Part shown: positions 25,464 to 38,700 of the stretch, piece after piece | Numbering within the stretch: position 1 is the first letter of the stretch | How the letters are laid out: each line of letters starts with the position of its first letter | Origin: Pseudomonas putida | Lineage (GTDB): Bacteria; Pseudomonadota; Gammaproteobacteria; Pseudomonadales; Pseudomonadaceae | Assembly (NCBI RefSeq): GCF_009883635.2 | Contig: NZ_CP026115.2 | Span: 682,001 to 746,000, forward strand | Direction: 5' to 3' | DNA length: 64,000 bases | Translations under genes and position numbers: made by a program | Notes under the pieces: model-generated | What the model saw: the letters and a program-made list of their open reading frames with translations, nothing else | The model's database searches: none | Told to the model about the DNA's origin: nothing

Positions 25464-28400
25464 CTACAGCCGTTCGAGCTCGGCCATCAGATCACTGAGC
25501 CGATCAGCCTTGGCCTCATCCACCCCGCTGCCCTGCAACCCGCGCACATACTCGGCCAATTCCTCCACCGTGCTGCACTCGAACATCGCCCGCAGCGGCA
25601 CGTTCAACTGCAACTGCTTCTGCACCCGCGAAGCGATCTGCGTGGCCAGCAGCGAATGCCCGCCCAGCTCGAAGAAGTTGTCATGCACCCCGACCCGCTC
25701 GGCCTTGAGCACGTCGGCCCAGATACCGGCCAGCGCCTCTTCCAATTCATCGCGCGGCGCCAGGTAGGCCTGGCTGTGCTGCCCGCCGATCTCGATGGCC
25801 GGCAACGCCTTGCGATCAAGCTTGCCGTTGGCGTTGTGTGGCAGGCTGGCAAACCAGCCCCAGTGCAGCGGCACCATGTACTCCGGAAGCTCCGCACGCA
25901 GGCGTTGCTTGACCTGCTCCAGCAACACGGCGTCGGCAGCCACGCCCTGGTGCGCCACCAGGTAGCCCACCAGGTGCTTGCCATTGGCACCTTCCTGCAC
26001 CCCTACCGCCGCATCGCGAATCTCGGCCTGCTCGTGCAGACGCGCCTCGATTTCGCCCAACTCGATACGATAACCGCGGATCTTCACCTGATGGTCAATC
26101 CGGCCGACATACTCCAGCACTCCGTCCGGGCGTTGCCGCGCCAGGTCACCGGTACGGTACAAGCGCTCACCAGGCGCCCCGTGCGGGTGCGGGATGAAGG
26201 CCAGTGCCGTGCGCACCGGGTCGCCGACATAGCCGCGGCCGACGCCGGTGCCAGCCACGCACACCTCACCCACTGCCCCCAGCGGTACCAGGGCCTGGTC
26301 CTCGCCATACAGGTACAGGCGATTGTTGTCGGTCGGCGTGCCGATCGGCAGGTAGCTGCCCTGGGTCGAGGCCATGTCGACGCGGAAGAAGGCCACGTCA
26401 TCCGAGCACTCCGCCGGCCCGTAGGCATTGACCAGGCCGATTTGCGGATAACGCTGCAGCCACTGCGCAGCGAGCTCCGGCGGCATCGCCTCGCCGGTCG
26501 GCAACATCCAGCGCAGGCCATCCAGCGCCTGATGATCGTTGGCCAGCATGCCCTGGATCAGCGATGGCACGCTTTCCAGCACCGTGATGCCGGTGGCCTG
26601 CACATGCGCCAGCAAACCTTGCGGGTCATGGGCGATGGCGTTCGGCACGATCTCCACCCGGGCGCCGAACAACGGCGCGGCGAGGAATTGCCAGACCGAG
26701 ATGTCGAAGCTCTGCGAGGCGGTCTGGGCGATCACGTCATGTTCGCTCAAGGCCAGGTACGGCACCTTGCTCAGCTGGTTGTTGAGCATGCCGCGCTGCT
26801 CGACCATCACGCCCTTCGGCAGCCCGGTGGAGCCGGAGGTGTAGATCACGTAGGCCAGGTTGTCCGGCCCACTGTGGATGCCCGGGTTGTGGCTGGCGAC
26901 GCTGCTGCCCTGCACCTCTTCCCACACCAGCAGCTGCGGCCGCGTCACTCCCTCAAGTTGATCCAGCAACTGTCGTGCCTGTTCGGCACAGGCCGCGCTG
27001 CACACCAGCACCGGCGTGCGGCTCAGCTCGACGATACGTTGCAGGCGCACCGACGGCAGGCCCGGGTCCAGCGGCAGGTAGCCCGCGCCGGCCTTGAAGC
27101 TGCCGACGATCATGCCCAGCAGCGGCAAGCCACGCTCGGCCAGCAGGGCAACCGGCTGGTCGATGGCCACGCCCGCTGTAACCAATGCATGGCCCAGGCG
27201 GTTGGCCGCGAGGTTCAACCCGGCGTAGTCATAAGACGCTTCGAGGCAGCGGGCCACGGTGCGCTCAGGGTGGGCAGCCACCTGCGCTTCGAACAGTGCC
27301 ACGTAGCTCTGCTCCAGCGGGTAGGCGTGCTCGGTGCGGTTGCAGTCGTCGAGCAGGAAGCGCTGTTCGTCTTCGCCCAGCAACGGCAATTCACTCACCT
27401 CCCCGTCAAAGCCTTGCACCAAGGCCAGCAACAAGCGCTTGAACTCGGCCAGCAGGCGCTCGACGGTCGGGTAGTCGAAGTAGCGCTGGTCGAATGACAG
27501 GTGCAGGCCCAGGTCATCGCCCGGGTAGCACACTGCCGTCAGCGGGAAGTTGGTGTGGGTGCGGCCCGAATCGGAGCTGGCATTGAGGTGCTGGGCGTGG
27601 TCGAGCACTGCGGTTTCCACCGGGGCGTTCTCGAACACGAACAGGCTGTTGAACAGCGGCTGGCCCTTGGGCAGTTCGCTGCAGTCCTGGATCGCCACCA
27701 GCGGCAGGTACTCGTACTCGCGCAGCTCCATGTTGCGCTCCAGCACGCCCTGCAGCCACTGGCGCACGCTGCGACGCTGGCCCGGCTCGGGCAGTTGCAC
27801 GCGCAGGGCGATGCTGTTGATGAACAGGCCGACCGTGCGCTGCATCTGCGGCAGGCTCACCGGCCGCCCGGCCACGGTCACGCCGAAGGCCACATCGCGA
27901 TCACCGCTGTAGCGCGCCAGTACCAGCGCCCAGGCCGCCTGGGCGAAGGTGTTGATGGTCAGCTGATGGGCCTGGGCCAGTTCGCGCAGGCGCACGCCAT
28001 CACTCACCTCCAGGCGGGTGTAGCAGTCGCCCACCACCATGCCGTCACCGGCGTGGTCGTTGCGCAGCGGGCGGTCGCTGGGGAGCGCCGTGGCGCGCTC
28101 GAAGCCGGCCAGGTTGGCCTGCCACCAGCGGCGCGCTTCGTCCATGTCCTGGCGTTGCAGCCAGCCGATGTAGTCGCGGTAGCGCGGCGGCACCGGCAAC
28201 TGGGCCTGGCGGCCTTCGCCGAGGGCCTGGTAGAGCGCGAAGAAATCGTTCATCAGCAGCGAGCGGCACCAGGCATCGATGAGGATGTGGTGGTTGCTCA
28301 TCATGAACCAGTAGCGCTCGTCATCGACCCGCACCAGTCGCAGGTGGAACGGCGCCTCCTGCAGCAGGGCAAAGCCCGCTTCCCGCTCCTGTTTGTGCAG

Positions 28401-31400
28401 GGCTTGCAGGCGCGCCTCCTGGGCCGCCTCATCAAGGCCGCGCCAGTCCTGATAGTCCACCGGTGTGTTGCCCGGCTTGTGGATGATCTGCAGCATGGTC
28501 TCGCCGGCATTCCAGCTGAACGAGGCGCGCAGGGCTTCGTGACGCGCCACCACGGCCTGCCAGGCCTGGGCGAAACGTTGCGGGTCGACGGCGCTGTTGA
28601 TGCGGTAGCGGTCCTGCATGTAGTACAGGCCGGTGCCCGGTTCCAGCAGGGTGTGCAAGAGCATGCCCTCCTGCATCGGTGTCAGCGGGTAGACGTCCTC
28701 GATCTGCGCGGCGGGCACCGGCAGCGCGTCGATCTGCTGCTGGCTCAGGTGCGCCAGCGGGAAGTCCGAGGGCGTGAAGCTGCCGTTGCCATCGGCCAGG
28801 CAGTGGCTGACCAGCGCCAGCAACTCCTGGCGATAGGCTTCGGCCAACTGCGCGATGGTGCGCTCGTCATAGCGCTCGCGGCTGTAGGTCCAGCGCAGTT
28901 GCAGGGCACCGCCATAGACCTGGCCGTCGATGCTCAGCCAGTTCGGCAGTGGCGCATCCAGATCATGAGCCAGGCCGGCCGGCGCATCCAGCGGCAGGAA
29001 CAAGGCGGCCTCGTCGAACTGCTGGTCGAACTGGCCCAGGTAGTTGAAGGTGATGCGCGCCTGCGGCAACGCCGCCATGCTTTCGCGGCTGACCTCATCG
29101 CCCAGATAGCGCAGCACGCCGTAGCCCAGCCCCTTGTGCGGCACCTGCCGCAGCTGTTCCTTGATGCACTTGATCGAGGTGGCACGCGCAGCATCGTCGT
29201 CGCCGACCTGCGGGCTCAGGCGCAGCGGGTAGGCGTTGGTGAACCAGCCGACGCTGCGGGTCAGGTCCATGTCCTCGAACAGGCCGTCACGGCCGTGGCC
29301 TTCGAGCTGCACCAGCACTTCCTGGTCACCGCTCCAGCGGCACAGGGTGCGGGCTAGCGCGGTCAGCAGCAGGTCGTTGACCTGGGTGTGATAGGCCGCC
29401 GGTGCCTGTTGCAGCAACTGCCGGGTCTGCTCTGCGTCCAGGCCGATGGCCAGGGTGTTGGCATGCCGGTGCAGGTTGCCACCCTGCGGATGATCGCACG
29501 GCAGCTCATGGCGCACGCTGCCAAGCTGGCCCTTCCACCAGTCCAGCTCGTCGCGCAGCGAATCGCTGCCGGCGTAGCTGGCCAGGCGCGCAGCCCAGTC
29601 GGCCATGGCGTGGGTCTTGGCCGCCAGTGGCTGGCCGCGATACAGCGCCTGCAGGTCTTCGAGCAGCACGCGCCAGGACACACCGTCGACCACCAGGTGG
29701 TGAATCGCCAGCAGCAGGCGCTGGGCGCCCTGCCCGTCACTGACCAGCAAGGCGCGCAACAGCGGGCCCCGTTCCAGGTCGAGGCTGCGTTGCACGTCGG
29801 TGTACAGCGCCTGGCAGTCGGCGAAGTCGGCGACCGTGGCGGTCCACAACAGCTGCTCGACAGACACCGCAGCGAAGGCCGCCTGCCCCAGGGTGAAGCG
29901 CAGGCGCAGGCTGTCGTGGTGCGCTACCAACGCAGCCAGGGCCTGTTCCAAGGTGGCGCGGTCCAAGGGTTGGCGTGCCTCCAGCAGCACCGCTTGGTTC
30001 CAGTGCTGCGGCTGGGCCACATCACTGTCGAAGAACCAGTGCTGAATCGGCGTGAGGCCGCTGCGTCCTTCGCGCGGGCCTTGTTCGATGCTGCTCGGCG
30101 CGGCGCTGCGGCTGACCACGGCCGCCAGGGTCTGGATGGTCTGGTGCTGGAACAGGTCGCGCGGGGTGAACTGCAAGCCCAACTGGCGTGCGCGGCTGAC
30201 CACCTGAATGGACAGGATCGAGTCACCACCCAGTTCGAAGAAGTTGTCCTGCACACCCACGCGGGACAGGTTGAGCACTTCGCGCCAGACCTGCGCCAAC
30301 TGCTCCTCCAGCTCATTGGCCGGGGCCTGGTAATGCTGGCGGGCCTGCTCCAGGTCCGGTGCCGGCAGTGCGCGACGGTCAAGCTTGCCGTTGCCCATCA
30401 GCGGCAGGCGTTCGAGCAGCACCAGGTGCGCGGGCACCATGTAGTCCGGCAGGTGCTGACGGGCATCGGCCTTGACTGCTTCGCGCAGTGCGGACTGAGC
30501 TTCGCTGTCGGCAGTGGCCTGTTGGCACACCAGGTAACCGACCAGTTGCTTGCCACCTGGCAGGTCGAGGGCCAGGACCACCGCCTCGTCGACATCGGCA
30601 TGTTCCTGCAGGCGGCTTTCGATTTCGCCCAACTCGATACGGAAGCCGCGGATCTTCACCTGCTGATCGGCACGACCAACGTATTCCACCAGGCCATCGG
30701 CACGCAGGCGCACCAGGTCGCCGGTGCGGTACAGGCGCCCGCCATCGCGGCTGAACGGGTCGGCGACAAAGCGCTCGGCACTGAGGCCCGGGCGGTCGTG
30801 GTAACCCTGGGCCAGGCCGGCACCGCCGACGTACAGCTCGCCGATCCCCCCTTGAGGCAGCAAGGCCAGGTCCTCGTCGAGGATGTACGCCGTGCGGGCA
30901 CCGATCACCCGGCCGATCGGCACGCTGCCAGCGTCGGCAGGCATCACCTCCGGCGCCAGGCAGGCCAGCGGCATGACCACGGTTTCGGTGGGGCCGTAGG
31001 CGTTGAAGAACTGCTGCGGGGCAAAGGCCTGGCGAATGCGTTGCAGGTGCTCGCCAGTCAGCGCTTCGCCGCCAGTGATCACCAGCCGCACCGGCAGCTG
31101 CTCGCCCTGAGTCGCCAGGTACTGAGCCAGCTGGCTGCCATAGCTCGGGGTGAAACCAAGCACACTCACCTGCTGCTCGCGCACCAACTGGCAGATGTCC
31201 TCGGCGCCCCATTGGCCCTGGGCACGCAGCACCACGCGGGCGCCGCACAGCAGCGGTACCAGCAAGCGTTCGCTGGCCGCATCGAAGTTGATCGAGTAGA
31301 AGTGCAGCTCGCAGTCGTCGCTGCGCATGCCGAAGGCGTCGATCACCGCCTGGCAGTGCATGGCGATTTCACCGTGGCTGACCACCACGCCCTTGGGCTT

Positions 31401-34400
31401 GCCGGTGGAGCCAGAGGTGTAGATCAGGTAGGCCTGATGCTGCGGCAGGTTGAGGTTGTCCAGCGGCGCATCGCTGTAGGCACACAGGCTCGCGGCGTCG
31501 TCTTCCGGGCTCCAGCGCGCCACGCCGTCAGGCAGTTCACCGAGGGTTTCGAGCAGCGCGCGCTGGCTCAGCAGCAGGCCGATGCGGCTGTCTTCGATCA
31601 TGTAGCGCAGGCGGTCGAGCGGGTATTCCGGGTCGAGCGGCACATAGGCGCCACCAGCCTTGAGAATCGCCAGCAGGCCGACCACCATCTCCAGCGAACG
31701 CTCCAGCGCCAGGCCCACCCGCACCTGCGGGCCGACCCCACGTTCACGCAGGGCACGGGCCAGGCGGTTGGCCTGCTGATCGAGCTCGGCGTAGGTCATG
31801 TGCTGGCCGGCGAAGGTCAGCGCACCCGCCTTCGGCGTACGCGCAGCCTGGGCGGCGAACAGGCCGTGAAGCGTCTGGTCGAGGGCGAAGTCCTGCTCAC
31901 CCTGCAACTGGCCGATCAGCACCTGCTGTTCGGCATCCGCCAGCATCGGCAGTTCGCACAAGCGCTGCTGCGGGTTGTCGAGCAGGCCGACCAGCAGCTG
32001 CTGCCAGTGCTCGGCCATGCGCGCGATGCGCGGCTCGTCGAACAGGTCGCGGCTGTAGGTCAGGCAGCAGCCCAGGCGGCCGTCGAGGTCGGTGACCTCC
32101 AGGTACAGGTCGAACTTGGTGGCGCTGGCGTCGTTGACCAGGTAATCCACCTGCATGCCGGCGAGTGTGCGGCTCTGCTGGAAGGCCCAGCGCTGCACGT
32201 TGCACATCACCTGGAACAGCGGGTTGTAGGCGCTGCTGCGCGGCGGTTGCAGGGCCTCGACCAGCTGGTCGAACGGCAGGTCCTGGTGCGACTGGCCTTC
32301 GATGGCGGCCTGGCGCACCTGGTCGAGCAAGGCGGCGGCAGTCATTTGCCCGTCGAGTTCGCAGCGCAGCACCTGGGTGTTGAGGAAGGCGCCGATCAAG
32401 CCTTCGCTTTCCGGGCGGATACGGTTGGCCACCGGCGCGCCGATGCGCAGGTCGCGCTGGCCGCTGTAGCGGTGCAGCAACGCCGCCAGCGTGGCAGTCA
32501 TGGTCATGAACAGGGTCAGGCCGCGCTGGTTGTTGAACGCATGCACGCGGGCGACCAGTGCCGGGTCGAGGTCGAAGCGGAACAACTCACCGCGGTGGCT
32601 CTGCACCGCCGGGCGCGGGCGGTCGGCGGGCAGTGCCAGCACCGGGTGCTCATCGCCGAGGCGGGCTTTCCAGTAGGCCAGCTGGCGTGCGCCCTCGCCG
32701 CTTTCCAGCCATTGCCGTTGCCACACGCTGTAGTCCAGGTACTGCACCGGCAGCGGCGCCAGTGGCGATTCGCGGTCATCGACGAAGGCTTCGTAAAGCT
32801 CGCCCAGCTCGCGGGCGAAGATGTCCATGGCCCAGCCTTCGGTGACGATGTGGTGCAGGGTCAGCACGAAGTAGTGTTCACGGTCCTCGGTCTTGGCCAG
32901 GCAGGCGCGCAGCAGCGGGCCGCGCTCCAGGTCGAATGGCTGGTGGGCCTGGTCGTCAGCCAGTTGCTGCAGGCGCTGCTGACGGGTATTGGCCGGCAGC
33001 GCCGTGAAGTCCTGCCAGTCCAGTTGCAGCCCGCTGTCGTCGGCCACGCACTGGTACGGCACGCCGTCGATGCTCGGGAAGGTGGTCCGCAGGGTTTCGT
33101 GGCGCACGATCAGCGCCTGCAGGGCGCGTTCGAAGGCATCCACATGCAGCGCGCCCTTCAGTCGCGCCATGCCGCCGACGTTGTAGGCGGGGCTGTCCGG
33201 CTCCATCTGCCAGAGGAACCACATGCGCTGCTGCGAGTACGACAGCGGCACCGCCTGGCGGCGGTCGACCAGGGCGATCTCACCCTGTTGGTTGCACTCA
33301 CCGGCAGCGCGGATACGGGCGATTTCCTCACAGAACGCAGCCAGCTCGCTGGCCTCGAACAGCGCTTTGAGCGGCAGCTCGACATCGCACGCCTGGCGGG
33401 TCCGCGAGACAATCTGGGTGGCCAGCAGCGAGTGGCCACCGAGGGCAAAGAAGTCATCGTGCAGGCCGACCTGCGGCAGGTTCAGCACCTCGCGCCAGAT
33501 GCCCGCCACCTGCTGTTGCAGCGCGGTCTGTGGCTCGACATCGGCACGCTGCTGCCAGACCGGAGCGGGCAGCGCCTTGCGGTCGACCTTGCCGCTTGGG
33601 CCCAGCGGCATGTGCTCCAGGCCGATCAACTGGGATGGCACCATGTACGCCGGCAATTGCTCGGCCAAGGCGGCCAGCAAGACATCAGACAACGCAGTGC
33701 CGCTGTAGTAACCGACCAGCTGCGCACCGACCGCATCCTGATGAATCAGCACCAGTGCCTGTTCGACCCCCGGCTGCGCCAGCAGGCAGGCCTGCACTTC
33801 TTCCGGCTCGACGCGGAAGCCACGCACCTTGACCTGCTGATCGAGACGCCCGAGGTATTCCAGGGCTTCACTCTGCACCTGCCAGCGGGCGCGGTCGCCG
33901 CTGCGGTACAGGCGCGCACCGTTGCCATCGGCCTGGGGTACGAAACGTTCGGCAGTCAGGCCTGGGCGGCCCAGGTAACCCCGGGCCAGACCGGCACCGC
34001 CCAGGTACAGCTCACCCGGCACGCCAGGCGCAGCCAGCTCAAGCTCATCGTCCAACACCCGGCAGAGCACGTTACCCAGCGGGCGACCGATCGGCGAACG
34101 CTCGCCATCTTCAGCCTGGCAATGCCAGTGGGTGACGTTGATGGCGGTTTCGGTCGGCCCGTAGCGGTTGTGCAACTGCACCTGTGGCAGCAGTTGCAGC
34201 ACACGGTCACGCAGGTTCGAAGGCAGCGCCTCGCCACCGGAGAAAACCCGGCGCAGACTGCTGCAGCCAGCGGCAAGCGGCTCTTGCACGAACACCTGCA
34301 GCAGCGGCGGCACGAAGTGCAGTGTGGTCACGCCATGCTGCTCAACCAAGGTGGCGATGCGCTGCGGGTCGCGGTGCTCGCCGGGGCCGGCCAGCACCAG

Positions 34401-37400
34401 CTTGCAGCCGGTGATCAGTGGCCAGAAGCATTCCCACACCGACACGTCGAAGCTGATCGGTGCCTTCTGCATCAGCACATCACTGGCATCCAGCGCATAG
34501 CGGGCCTGCATCCACTGCAGGCGCTCGGCCAGCGCGGCATGAGTGTTGCCCACGCCCTTCGGCTGGCCGGTGGAGCCGGAGGTGTAGATCACATAGGCCA
34601 GGTTGTCGCCGTGCAAGTGCAGGCCCGGCGCCTGGCTTGGCCAGCTGTCCAGATGCAGCTGGTCGAGGGCGATGGCGCTGACGCCGTCGACCTGCGGCAG
34701 CTTGCCAAGCAGGCTGCTGTGACTGAGCAGCAGGCTGGCCTGGCAATCACCCAGCATGTAGGCCAGGCGCTCGGCCGGGTAGTCGACGTCCAGCGGGACA
34801 TAGGCGCCGCCCGCCTTGAGGATGGCCAGCAGGCCGACCAGCAGCTGCGGCGAACGCTCGACCGCGATGGCCACGCAGGTGTCGGGGCCGACGCCTTTGT
34901 CGCGCAGGTAGTGCGCCAGGCGGTTGGCCTGCTGGTGCAGCTCGGCGTAGTCGAGGCTGCCGCCTTCCCAGGCCAGCGCGGTGCGCTCCGGGGTCAGGCG
35001 GGCCTGTTCGTTGAGCTGCTCGACCAGCAGCCGCTGCGGGGCGGGCGCGGGTGCCTCACCCCATGCCAGCAGTTGCTGGCGGCCCTGTTCGTCAAGCAGC
35101 TGTACGTCACCCAACGGCAGTTGCGGTTGCGCGCAGACTTGCTCGAGCAGCGCCAGCAGGTGCTGGGCCAGGCGCTTGACGGTACTGGCTTCGAACAGCT
35201 CGGCGGCGTAGTCGAATGCCAGGCTCAGGCGTCCCTGATGGTCTTCCTCACTGTGCAGCTGCAGGTCGAACTTGGCTTCGCGGCTGTGCCACGGCAGCTC
35301 TTCGGCGAGCACGCCCGGCAGGCGGCGCAATGCTGAAAGGTCACGCTGCTGGTGGTTGAACATGACTTGGAACAGGCCCTGTTCACGCGCTTCAGGCAGG
35401 GCTTCGAGCAGTTGCTCGAATGGCAGGTCCTGGTTGGCTTGGGCGTCGAGGGTCGCACCGCGCACCTGGGCCAGCAACTGGGCAAACGGCAGGCGGCCAT
35501 TCAGCTGCGCACGCAGCACCTGGGTGTTGATGAAGAAGCCGACCATGCCTTGGGTTTCCTGGCGCGGGCGGTTGGCATTGGGCACGCCGACGCGGATGTC
35601 GCCCTGGCCGGTGTAGCGGTGCAGCAGGCCTTGCCAGGCGGCCAGCAGGACCATGAACAGGCTGGCCTGCTGTTCGCGGGCCAGGCCCTTGAGGGCGTCG
35701 GCCAGCTTGGCCGGCACTTTCACGCTCAAGCGGGCAGCGTGGTTTTCATGCTGGCTGGAGCGCGGCTGGTCCGGGTACAGGTCGAGCACTGGCGAGTCAT
35801 CGCCCAAAGCGGCTTTCCAGTAGTCGAGCTGACGGGCGCTTTCGCCCTCGGCCAGCCACTGGCGCTGCCAGGTACCGTAGTCGGCGTAACCCAGTGTCAG
35901 CGCTGGCAGTTTGGCGTCCAGGCCCTGGCAACGGGCGGCATACAGCTTGGCGAACTCGTCGAGCAGGATGTTCAGCGACCAGCCGTCGGCGACGATGTGG
36001 TGCAAGGTCACCCAGAGCTGATGATCTTCGTCGTCCAGGCGCACCAGGGTCACACGCAGCAGCGGGCCCTGGGTCAGGTCGAAGGGCTGTTGCGCCTCTT
36101 GCTCGCGGCGCGAGATCACCTGTTCAGGCGCCAGGCCTTCCAGGTCCAGGCGCTGAAGGGTGAAAGGCTGCTCCGGCAGGACGCGCTGCAACGCCTGCCC
36201 ATCCTCTTCGCTGAACACCGTACGCAGCGATTCGTGGCGCGCTATCAGCGACTGGAATGCGGCTTCAAGTGCGGCCTCATCCAGCTCGCCGCGCAGGTGC
36301 AGCCCGGCAGGAATGTTGTAGGCCGCAGACTGCGGCTCAAGCTGCCAGGTCAGCCACAGGCGGTTCTGTGCCAGCGACTGCGGCAAGGCCTGGCCACGGT
36401 TCAACGCTGTGATAGCGGTGGCACCCCTTGTGCCTTCAGCAAGGATGACTGCCACCCCCGCGCTGTACTCGGCCAGTGTCGGCGCCTCGAACAGGGTCCG
36501 CAGGCTTAGCGGGATACTCAGCTCATCGGCCAGGCGCGCAGTGACCTGGGTAGCGGCGATGGAGTTGCCACCCAGCAGCAGGAAGTGATCGTCCGCGGCA
36601 ACCGCCTCGACCTTGAGGACCTCGCGCCAGATGCCGGCAATGCGTGCCTGCAGCTCATCGCCGGTTGCTGCATCTGCAGCCGGCTCGGCAGCCGTGGGGA
36701 AGCGTGCATAGCAATCCAGGCTGCCATCATTCATGCGCAGGCGGCACGCCGAACGCTGCAGCTTGCCGCTGGAGGTCTTCGGTAGTGCCCCCGGGTTGAG
36801 CAGCAGGACCACGGCCGGTGCCTGGCGACAGGCCTCGGCGATCACCTGGCGCAGGGTCTTGATAAGGTCCTCGGGCTTTACCGCCTTTTGCACGTTGCGG
36901 CTGATTTCCACTGCCACGCCGATGCCCTCCTCGCCCCGCTCGTCGACGGCGAACACGGCCACCCGGCCCTTGCGCAGGACTTCGACCTCTCGCTCCAGGG
37001 TCTTTTCCAGGTCTTGCGGGTAAAGGTTCTGACCGCGGACGATCAGCATGTCCTTCAGGCGCCCGGTGACGAACACCTCGCCGTCGCGCATGAAACCGAG
37101 GTCACCGGTACGCAACCAGGTCTGGCCGTCCATTTCGACGAAGGTGCGCGCCGTGGCCTCAGGGTTGCGCCAGTAACCCAGGGCAATGCTTGGGCCGCCG
37201 GCCCAGATCTCGCCAACCCGATTGTCGCCCAGTACCTCACGCTGCTGTGGCTCGACGATGCGCACCGCGTGGCCTGGCTGAGGGTAGCCGCAGCTCATCA
37301 ATACACTGCCCTTGCCGGCCTCGGCGCGGTTGGCGGCGAATGCCTCGGCGTCCAGTTCCAGCGCGCCGATCCCCTGGCCACGGCGGCTGCCACTGACGAA

Positions 37401-38405
37401 CAAGGTAGCTTCGGCCAGGCCATAGCTGGCAAAGAAGCTGCTCGGCTGGAAACCGCAGGCGGCGAACTTGTCGGCGAAGGTGGCGAGGCTGTCCTGGCGG
37501 ATCGGCTCGGAACCGGAATAGGCCACACGCCAGCGGCTCAGGTCGAGGCCGGCCAGGGCCGCTTCGCTGACCCGTTCGCTGCACAGCCGGTAAGCGAAGT
37601 CTGGCCCGCCGCTGATGGTGCCGCCGTATTCGCTAATGGCCTGCAACCAGCGCAGCGGCCGGGCGAGGAAGTAGCCCGGCGACATCAGTACGCACTGCAC
37701 GCCACTGAAGATCGGCTGCAGCAGCCCGCCGATCAGACCCATGTCGTGGTACAGCGGCAACCAGCTGACGATCACATCGTCGGGGTTGAGGTCGATGCCG
37801 AAGCCCGCGCGAATCAGTTGCTCGTTGGCCACCAGGTTGCCGTGGCTGACCTGCACGCCCTTGGGCAGCGCGGTGGAGCCAGAGGTGTATTGCAGGAAGG
37901 CGATGTCGTCCGCGCTCAGCTCAGGCTCGCGCCAGTGATCGGCCAGTGCCGGATCAAGCGCATCCACCGCCAGCAGTTCGGGCGCGTTGTCGCCGCTCAG
38001 GGCTTCAAGATCCTGCAGGCTGTCGTGCAGCGCGCCGACGGTCAGCAGCAGGCGCGGTTCGGCGTCGTCGATGATCGACAGCAGGCGCTCCTGATGATGG
38101 CGGCGTGACGACTCCGGTGGATAGGCCGGTACGGCAATGACCCCGGCGTACAGGCAACCGAAGAACGCCGCTACGTAGTCCGGGCCGCTGGGAAACAGCA
38201 GCACAGCCCGCGCGCCGAACCCGGCACGGGCCTGCAAGGCCGCAGCGATGCTGCGCGCACGCGCATCCAGGTCGCGATAGCTGAGCACGGCCTGCTCGCC
38301 GGGAGCATCGGCCAGAAAGCGCAGGGCGATGCGGTCCGGGGTCTGCGCGGCGCGTTGCGCCAGGGCCTGGACCAGCGAGAGCGGGAGTTCGAAGGCGTCC
38401 GTCAT
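25464..38405 (-). CDS. pvdL: PvdL, pyoverdine chromophore non-ribosomal peptide synthetase
   Basis: 4313 residues from ATG 38405 (AGGAA before it), the length known for PvdL. Order: fatty-acyl ligase (1 to about 565), T1 (Ser615 in GGNS), C1 (HHIVADG near 800), A1, T2 (Ser1659), C2 (near 1850), A2, T3 (Ser2729 in GGDS), epimerase (HHLVVDG near 2905), C3 (HHILIDA near 3368), A3, T4 (Ser4251). No thioesterase, so the chain must pass to another synthetase. Pocket residues read against GrsA are DVWHFGRIN for A1, DAEGIGAVM for A2 and DIWELTADD for A3. I recognise the last as diaminobutyrate. By position A1 and A2 should take Glu and Tyr, with E giving D-Tyr. Product inferred: acyl-Glu-D-Tyr-Dab. 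C2 has HHIVTEG instead of HHxxxDG. A near-consensus PvdS promoter lies upstream. Confidence 0.95.
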   Translation of the reverse strand: MTDAFELPLSLVQALAQRAAQTPDRIALRFLADAPGEQAVLSYRDLDARARSIAAALQARAGFGARAVLLFPSGPDYVAAFFGCLYAGVIAVPAYPPESSRRHHQERLLSIIDDAEPRLLLTVGALHDSLQDLEALSGDNAPELLAVDALDPALADHWREPELSADDIAFLQYTSGSTALPKGVQVSHGNLVANEQLIRAGFGIDLNPDDVIVSWLPLYHDMGLIGGLLQPIFSGVQCVLMSPGYFLARPLRWLQAISEYGGTISGGPDFAYRLCSERVSEAALAGLDLSRWRVAYSGSEPIRQDSLATFADKFAACGFQPSSFFASYGLAEATLFVSGSRRGQGIGALELDAEAFAANRAEAGKGSVLMSCGYPQPGHAVRIVEPQQREVLGDNRVGEIWAGGPSIALGYWRNPEATARTFVEMDGQTWLRTGDLGFMRDGEVFVTGRLKDMLIVRGQNLYPQDLEKTLEREVEVLRKGRVAVFAVDERGEEGIGVAVEISRNVQKAVKPEDLIKTLRQVIAEACRQAPAVVLLLNPGALPKTSSGKLQRSACRLRMNDGSLDCYARFPTAAEPAADAATGDELQARIAGIWREVLKVEAVAADDHFLLLGGNSIAATQVTARLADELSIPLSLRTLFEAPTLAEYSAGVAVILAEGTRGATAITALNRGQALPQSLAQNRLWLTWQLEPQSAAYNIPAGLHLRGELDEAALEAAFQSLIARHESLRTVFSEEDGQALQRVLPEQPFTLQRLDLEGLAPEQVISRREQEAQQPFDLTQGPLLRVTLVRLDDEDHQLWVTLHHIVADGWSLNILLDEFAKLYAARCQGLDAKLPALTLGYADYGTWQRQWLAEGESARQLDYWKAALGDDSPVLDLYPDQPRSSQHENHAARLSVKVPAKLADALKGLAREQQASLFMVLLAAWQGLLHRYTGQGDIRVGVPNANRPRQETQGMVGFFINTQVLRAQLNGRLPFAQLLAQVRGATLDAQANQDLPFEQLLEALPEAREQGLFQVMFNHQQRDLSALRRLPGVLAEELPWHSREAKFDLQLHSEEDHQGRLSLAFDYAAELFEASTVKRLAQHLLALLEQVCAQPQLPLGDVQLLDEQGRQQLLAWGEAPAPAPQRLLVEQLNEQARLTPERTALAWEGGSLDYAELHQQANRLAHYLRDKGVGPDTCVAIAVERSPQLLVGLLAILKAGGAYVPLDVDYPAERLAYMLGDCQASLLLSHSSLLGKLPQVDGVSAIALDQLHLDSWPSQAPGLHLHGDNLAYVIYTSGSTGQPKGVGNTHAALAERLQWMQARYALDASDVLMQKAPISFDVSVWECFWPLITGCKLVLAGPGEHRDPQRIATLVEQHGVTTLHFVPPLLQVFVQEPLAAGCSSLRRVFSGGEALPSNLRDRVLQLLPQVQLHNRYGPTETAINVTHWHCQAEDGERSPIGRPLGNVLCRVLDDELELAAPGVPGELYLGGAGLARGYLGRPGLTAERFVPQADGNGARLYRSGDRARWQVQSEALEYLGRLDQQVKVRGFRVEPEEVQACLLAQPGVEQALVLIHQDAVGAQLVGYYSGTALSDVLLAALAEQLPAYMVPSQLIGLEHMPLGPSGKVDRKALPAPVWQQRADVEPQTALQQQVAGIWREVLNLPQVGLHDDFFALGGHSLLATQIVSRTRQACDVELPLKALFEASELAAFCEEIARIRAAGECNQQGEIALVDRRQAVPLSYSQQRMWFLWQMEPDSPAYNVGGMARLKGALHVDAFERALQALIVRHETLRTTFPSIDGVPYQCVADDSGLQLDWQDFTALPANTRQQRLQQLADDQAHQPFDLERGPLLRACLAKTEDREHYFVLTLHHIVTEGWAMDIFARELGELYEAFVDDRESPLAPLPVQYLDYSVWQRQWLESGEGARQLAYWKARLGDEHPVLALPADRPRPAVQSHRGELFRFDLDPALVARVHAFNNQRGLTLFMTMTATLAALLHRYSGQRDLRIGAPVANRIRPESEGLIGAFLNTQVLRCELDGQMTAAALLDQVRQAAIEGQSHQDLPFDQLVEALQPPRSSAYNPLFQVMCNVQRWAFQQSRTLAGMQVDYLVNDASATKFDLYLEVTDLDGRLGCCLTYSRDLFDEPRIARMAEHWQQLLVGLLDNPQQRLCELPMLADAEQQVLIGQLQGEQDFALDQTLHGLFAAQAARTPKAGALTFAGQHMTYAELDQQANRLARALRERGVGPQVRVGLALERSLEMVVGLLAILKAGGAYVPLDPEYPLDRLRYMIEDSRIGLLLSQRALLETLGELPDGVARWSPEDDAASLCAYSDAPLDNLNLPQHQAYLIYTSGSTGKPKGVVVSHGEIAMHCQAVIDAFGMRSDDCELHFYSINFDAASERLLVPLLCGARVVLRAQGQWGAEDICQLVREQQVSVLGFTPSYGSQLAQYLATQGEQLPVRLVITGGEALTGEHLQRIRQAFAPQQFFNAYGPTETVVMPLACLAPEVMPADAGSVPIGRVIGARTAYILDEDLALLPQGGIGELYVGGAGLAQGYHDRPGLSAERFVADPFSRDGGRLYRTGDLVRLRADGLVEYVGRADQQVKIRGFRIELGEIESRLQEHADVDEAVVLALDLPGGKQLVGYLVCQQATADSEAQSALREAVKADARQHLPDYMVPAHLVLLERLPLMGNGKLDRRALPAPDLEQARQHYQAPANELEEQLAQVWREVLNLSRVGVQDNFFELGGDSILSIQVVSRARQLGLQFTPRDLFQHQTIQTLAAVVSRSAAPSSIEQGPREGRSGLTPIQHWFFDSDVAQPQHWNQAVLLEARQPLDRATLEQALAALVAHHDSLRLRFTLGQAAFAAVSVEQLLWTATVADFADCQALYTDVQRSLDLERGPLLRALLVSDGQGAQRLLLAIHHLVVDGVSWRVLLEDLQALYRGQPLAAKTHAMADWAARLASYAGSDSLRDELDWWKGQLGSVRHELPCDHPQGGNLHRHANTLAIGLDAEQTRQLLQQAPAAYHTQVNDLLLTALARTLCRWSGDQEVLVQLEGHGRDGLFEDMDLTRSVGWFTNAYPLRLSPQVGDDDAARATSIKCIKEQLRQVPHKGLGYGVLRYLGDEVSRESMAALPQARITFNYLGQFDQQFDEAALFLPLDAPAGLAHDLDAPLPNWLSIDGQVYGGALQLRWTYSRERYDERTIAQLAEAYRQELLALVSHCLADGNGSFTPSDFPLAHLSQQQIDALPVPAAQIEDVYPLTPMQEGMLLHTLLEPGTGLYYMQDRYRINSAVDPQRFAQAWQAVVARHEALRASFSWNAGETMLQIIHKPGNTPVDYQDWRGLDEAAQEARLQALHKQEREAGFALLQEAPFHLRLVRVDDERYWFMMSNHHILIDAWCRSLLMNDFFALYQALGEGRQAQLPVPPRYRDYIGWLQRQDMDEARRWWQANLAGFERATALPSDRPLRNDHAGDGMVVGDCYTRLEVSDGVRLRELAQAHQLTINTFAQAAWALVLARYSGDRDVAFGVTVAGRPVSLPQMQRTVGLFINSIALRVQLPEPGQRRSVRQWLQGVLERNMELREYEYLPLVAIQDCSELPKGQPLFNSLFVFENAPVETAVLDHAQHLNASSDSGRTHTNFPLTAVCYPGDDLGLHLSFDQRYFDYPTVERLLAEFKRLLLALVQGFDGEVSELPLLGEDEQRFLLDDCNRTEHAYPLEQSYVALFEAQVAAHPERTVARCLEASYDYAGLNLAANRLGHALVTAGVAIDQPVALLAERGLPLLGMIVGSFKAGAGYLPLDPGLPSVRLQRIVELSRTPVLVCSAACAEQARQLLDQLEGVTRPQLLVWEEVQGSSVASHNPGIHSGPDNLAYVIYTSGSTGLPKGVMVEQRGMLNNQLSKVPYLALSEHDVIAQTASQSFDISVWQFLAAPLFGARVEIVPNAIAHDPQGLLAHVQATGITVLESVPSLIQGMLANDHQALDGLRWMLPTGEAMPPELAAQWLQRYPQIGLVNAYGPAECSDDVAFFRVDMASTQGSYLPIGTPTDNNRLYLYGEDQALVPLGAVGEVCVAGTGVGRGYVGDPVRTALAFIPHPHGAPGERLYRTGDLARQRPDGVLEYVGRIDHQVKIRGYRIELGEIEARLHEQAEIRDAAVGVQEGANGKHLVGYLVAHQGVAADAVLLEQVKQRLRAELPEYMVPLHWGWFASLPHNANGKLDRKALPAIEIGGQHSQAYLAPRDELEEALAGIWADVLKAERVGVHDNFFELGGHSLLATQIASRVQKQLQLNVPLRAMFECSTVEELAEYVRGLQGSGVDEAKADRLSDLMAELERL

Positions 38406-38495
38406 GGGGGGTTCCTGCCAGTGTCTGGTTAAGTCGGGCTGGCTGCCCCGCACAAGGTCGGCGGGCAGCGGCAGCGGCCGGATGTACACAGGGGA

Positions 38496-38519
38496 ACGGA
38501 TGGGCGCGGCGGGAAATTA
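38496..38519 (-). promoter_or_regulatory. Near-consensus PvdS promoter for pvdL
   Basis: On the minus strand TAATT, exactly 16 bases, then CGT. One base of the TAAAT element differs, but CGC precedes it and CCC follows nearby. Position, 91 bases before the pvdL start, fits. Confidence 0.6.
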
Positions 38520-38606
38520 GCGGTGTGAGCGGGGGCGCAAGGTGAATTGCATCACGCCATTCAGCTTAGAACCGAAACTAATGGAAACTCATTAACTTTC
38601 GTATTT

Positions 38607-38625
38607 GACAATCATTATCATTCTG
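38607..38625 (+). promoter_or_regulatory. Fur box before pvdS
   Basis: GACAATCATTATCATTCTG matches about 14 of 19 positions of the Fur consensus. It lies about 75 bases before the pvdS start, where Fur-Fe(II) represses this gene in other pseudomonads. Confidence 0.85.
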
Positions 38626-38700
38626 AATAGTTTGTCGCACGTCGTAGGAAGCTTCCCCAAGTGGGGCGCTCCCCTCCCCCTTCGAGACAAGGTGATTTCC

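Noticed and set aside
29388..35336. A 1982-codon open frame on the plus strand
   Set aside because: Antisense shadow of the pvdL NRPS; its translation is low-complexity and has no domain pattern.
38605..38700. N-terminal extension of PvdS by 32 residues
   Set aside because: It would make the Fur box coding sequence, and ATG 38701 has a ribosome binding site and the conserved PvdS beginning.
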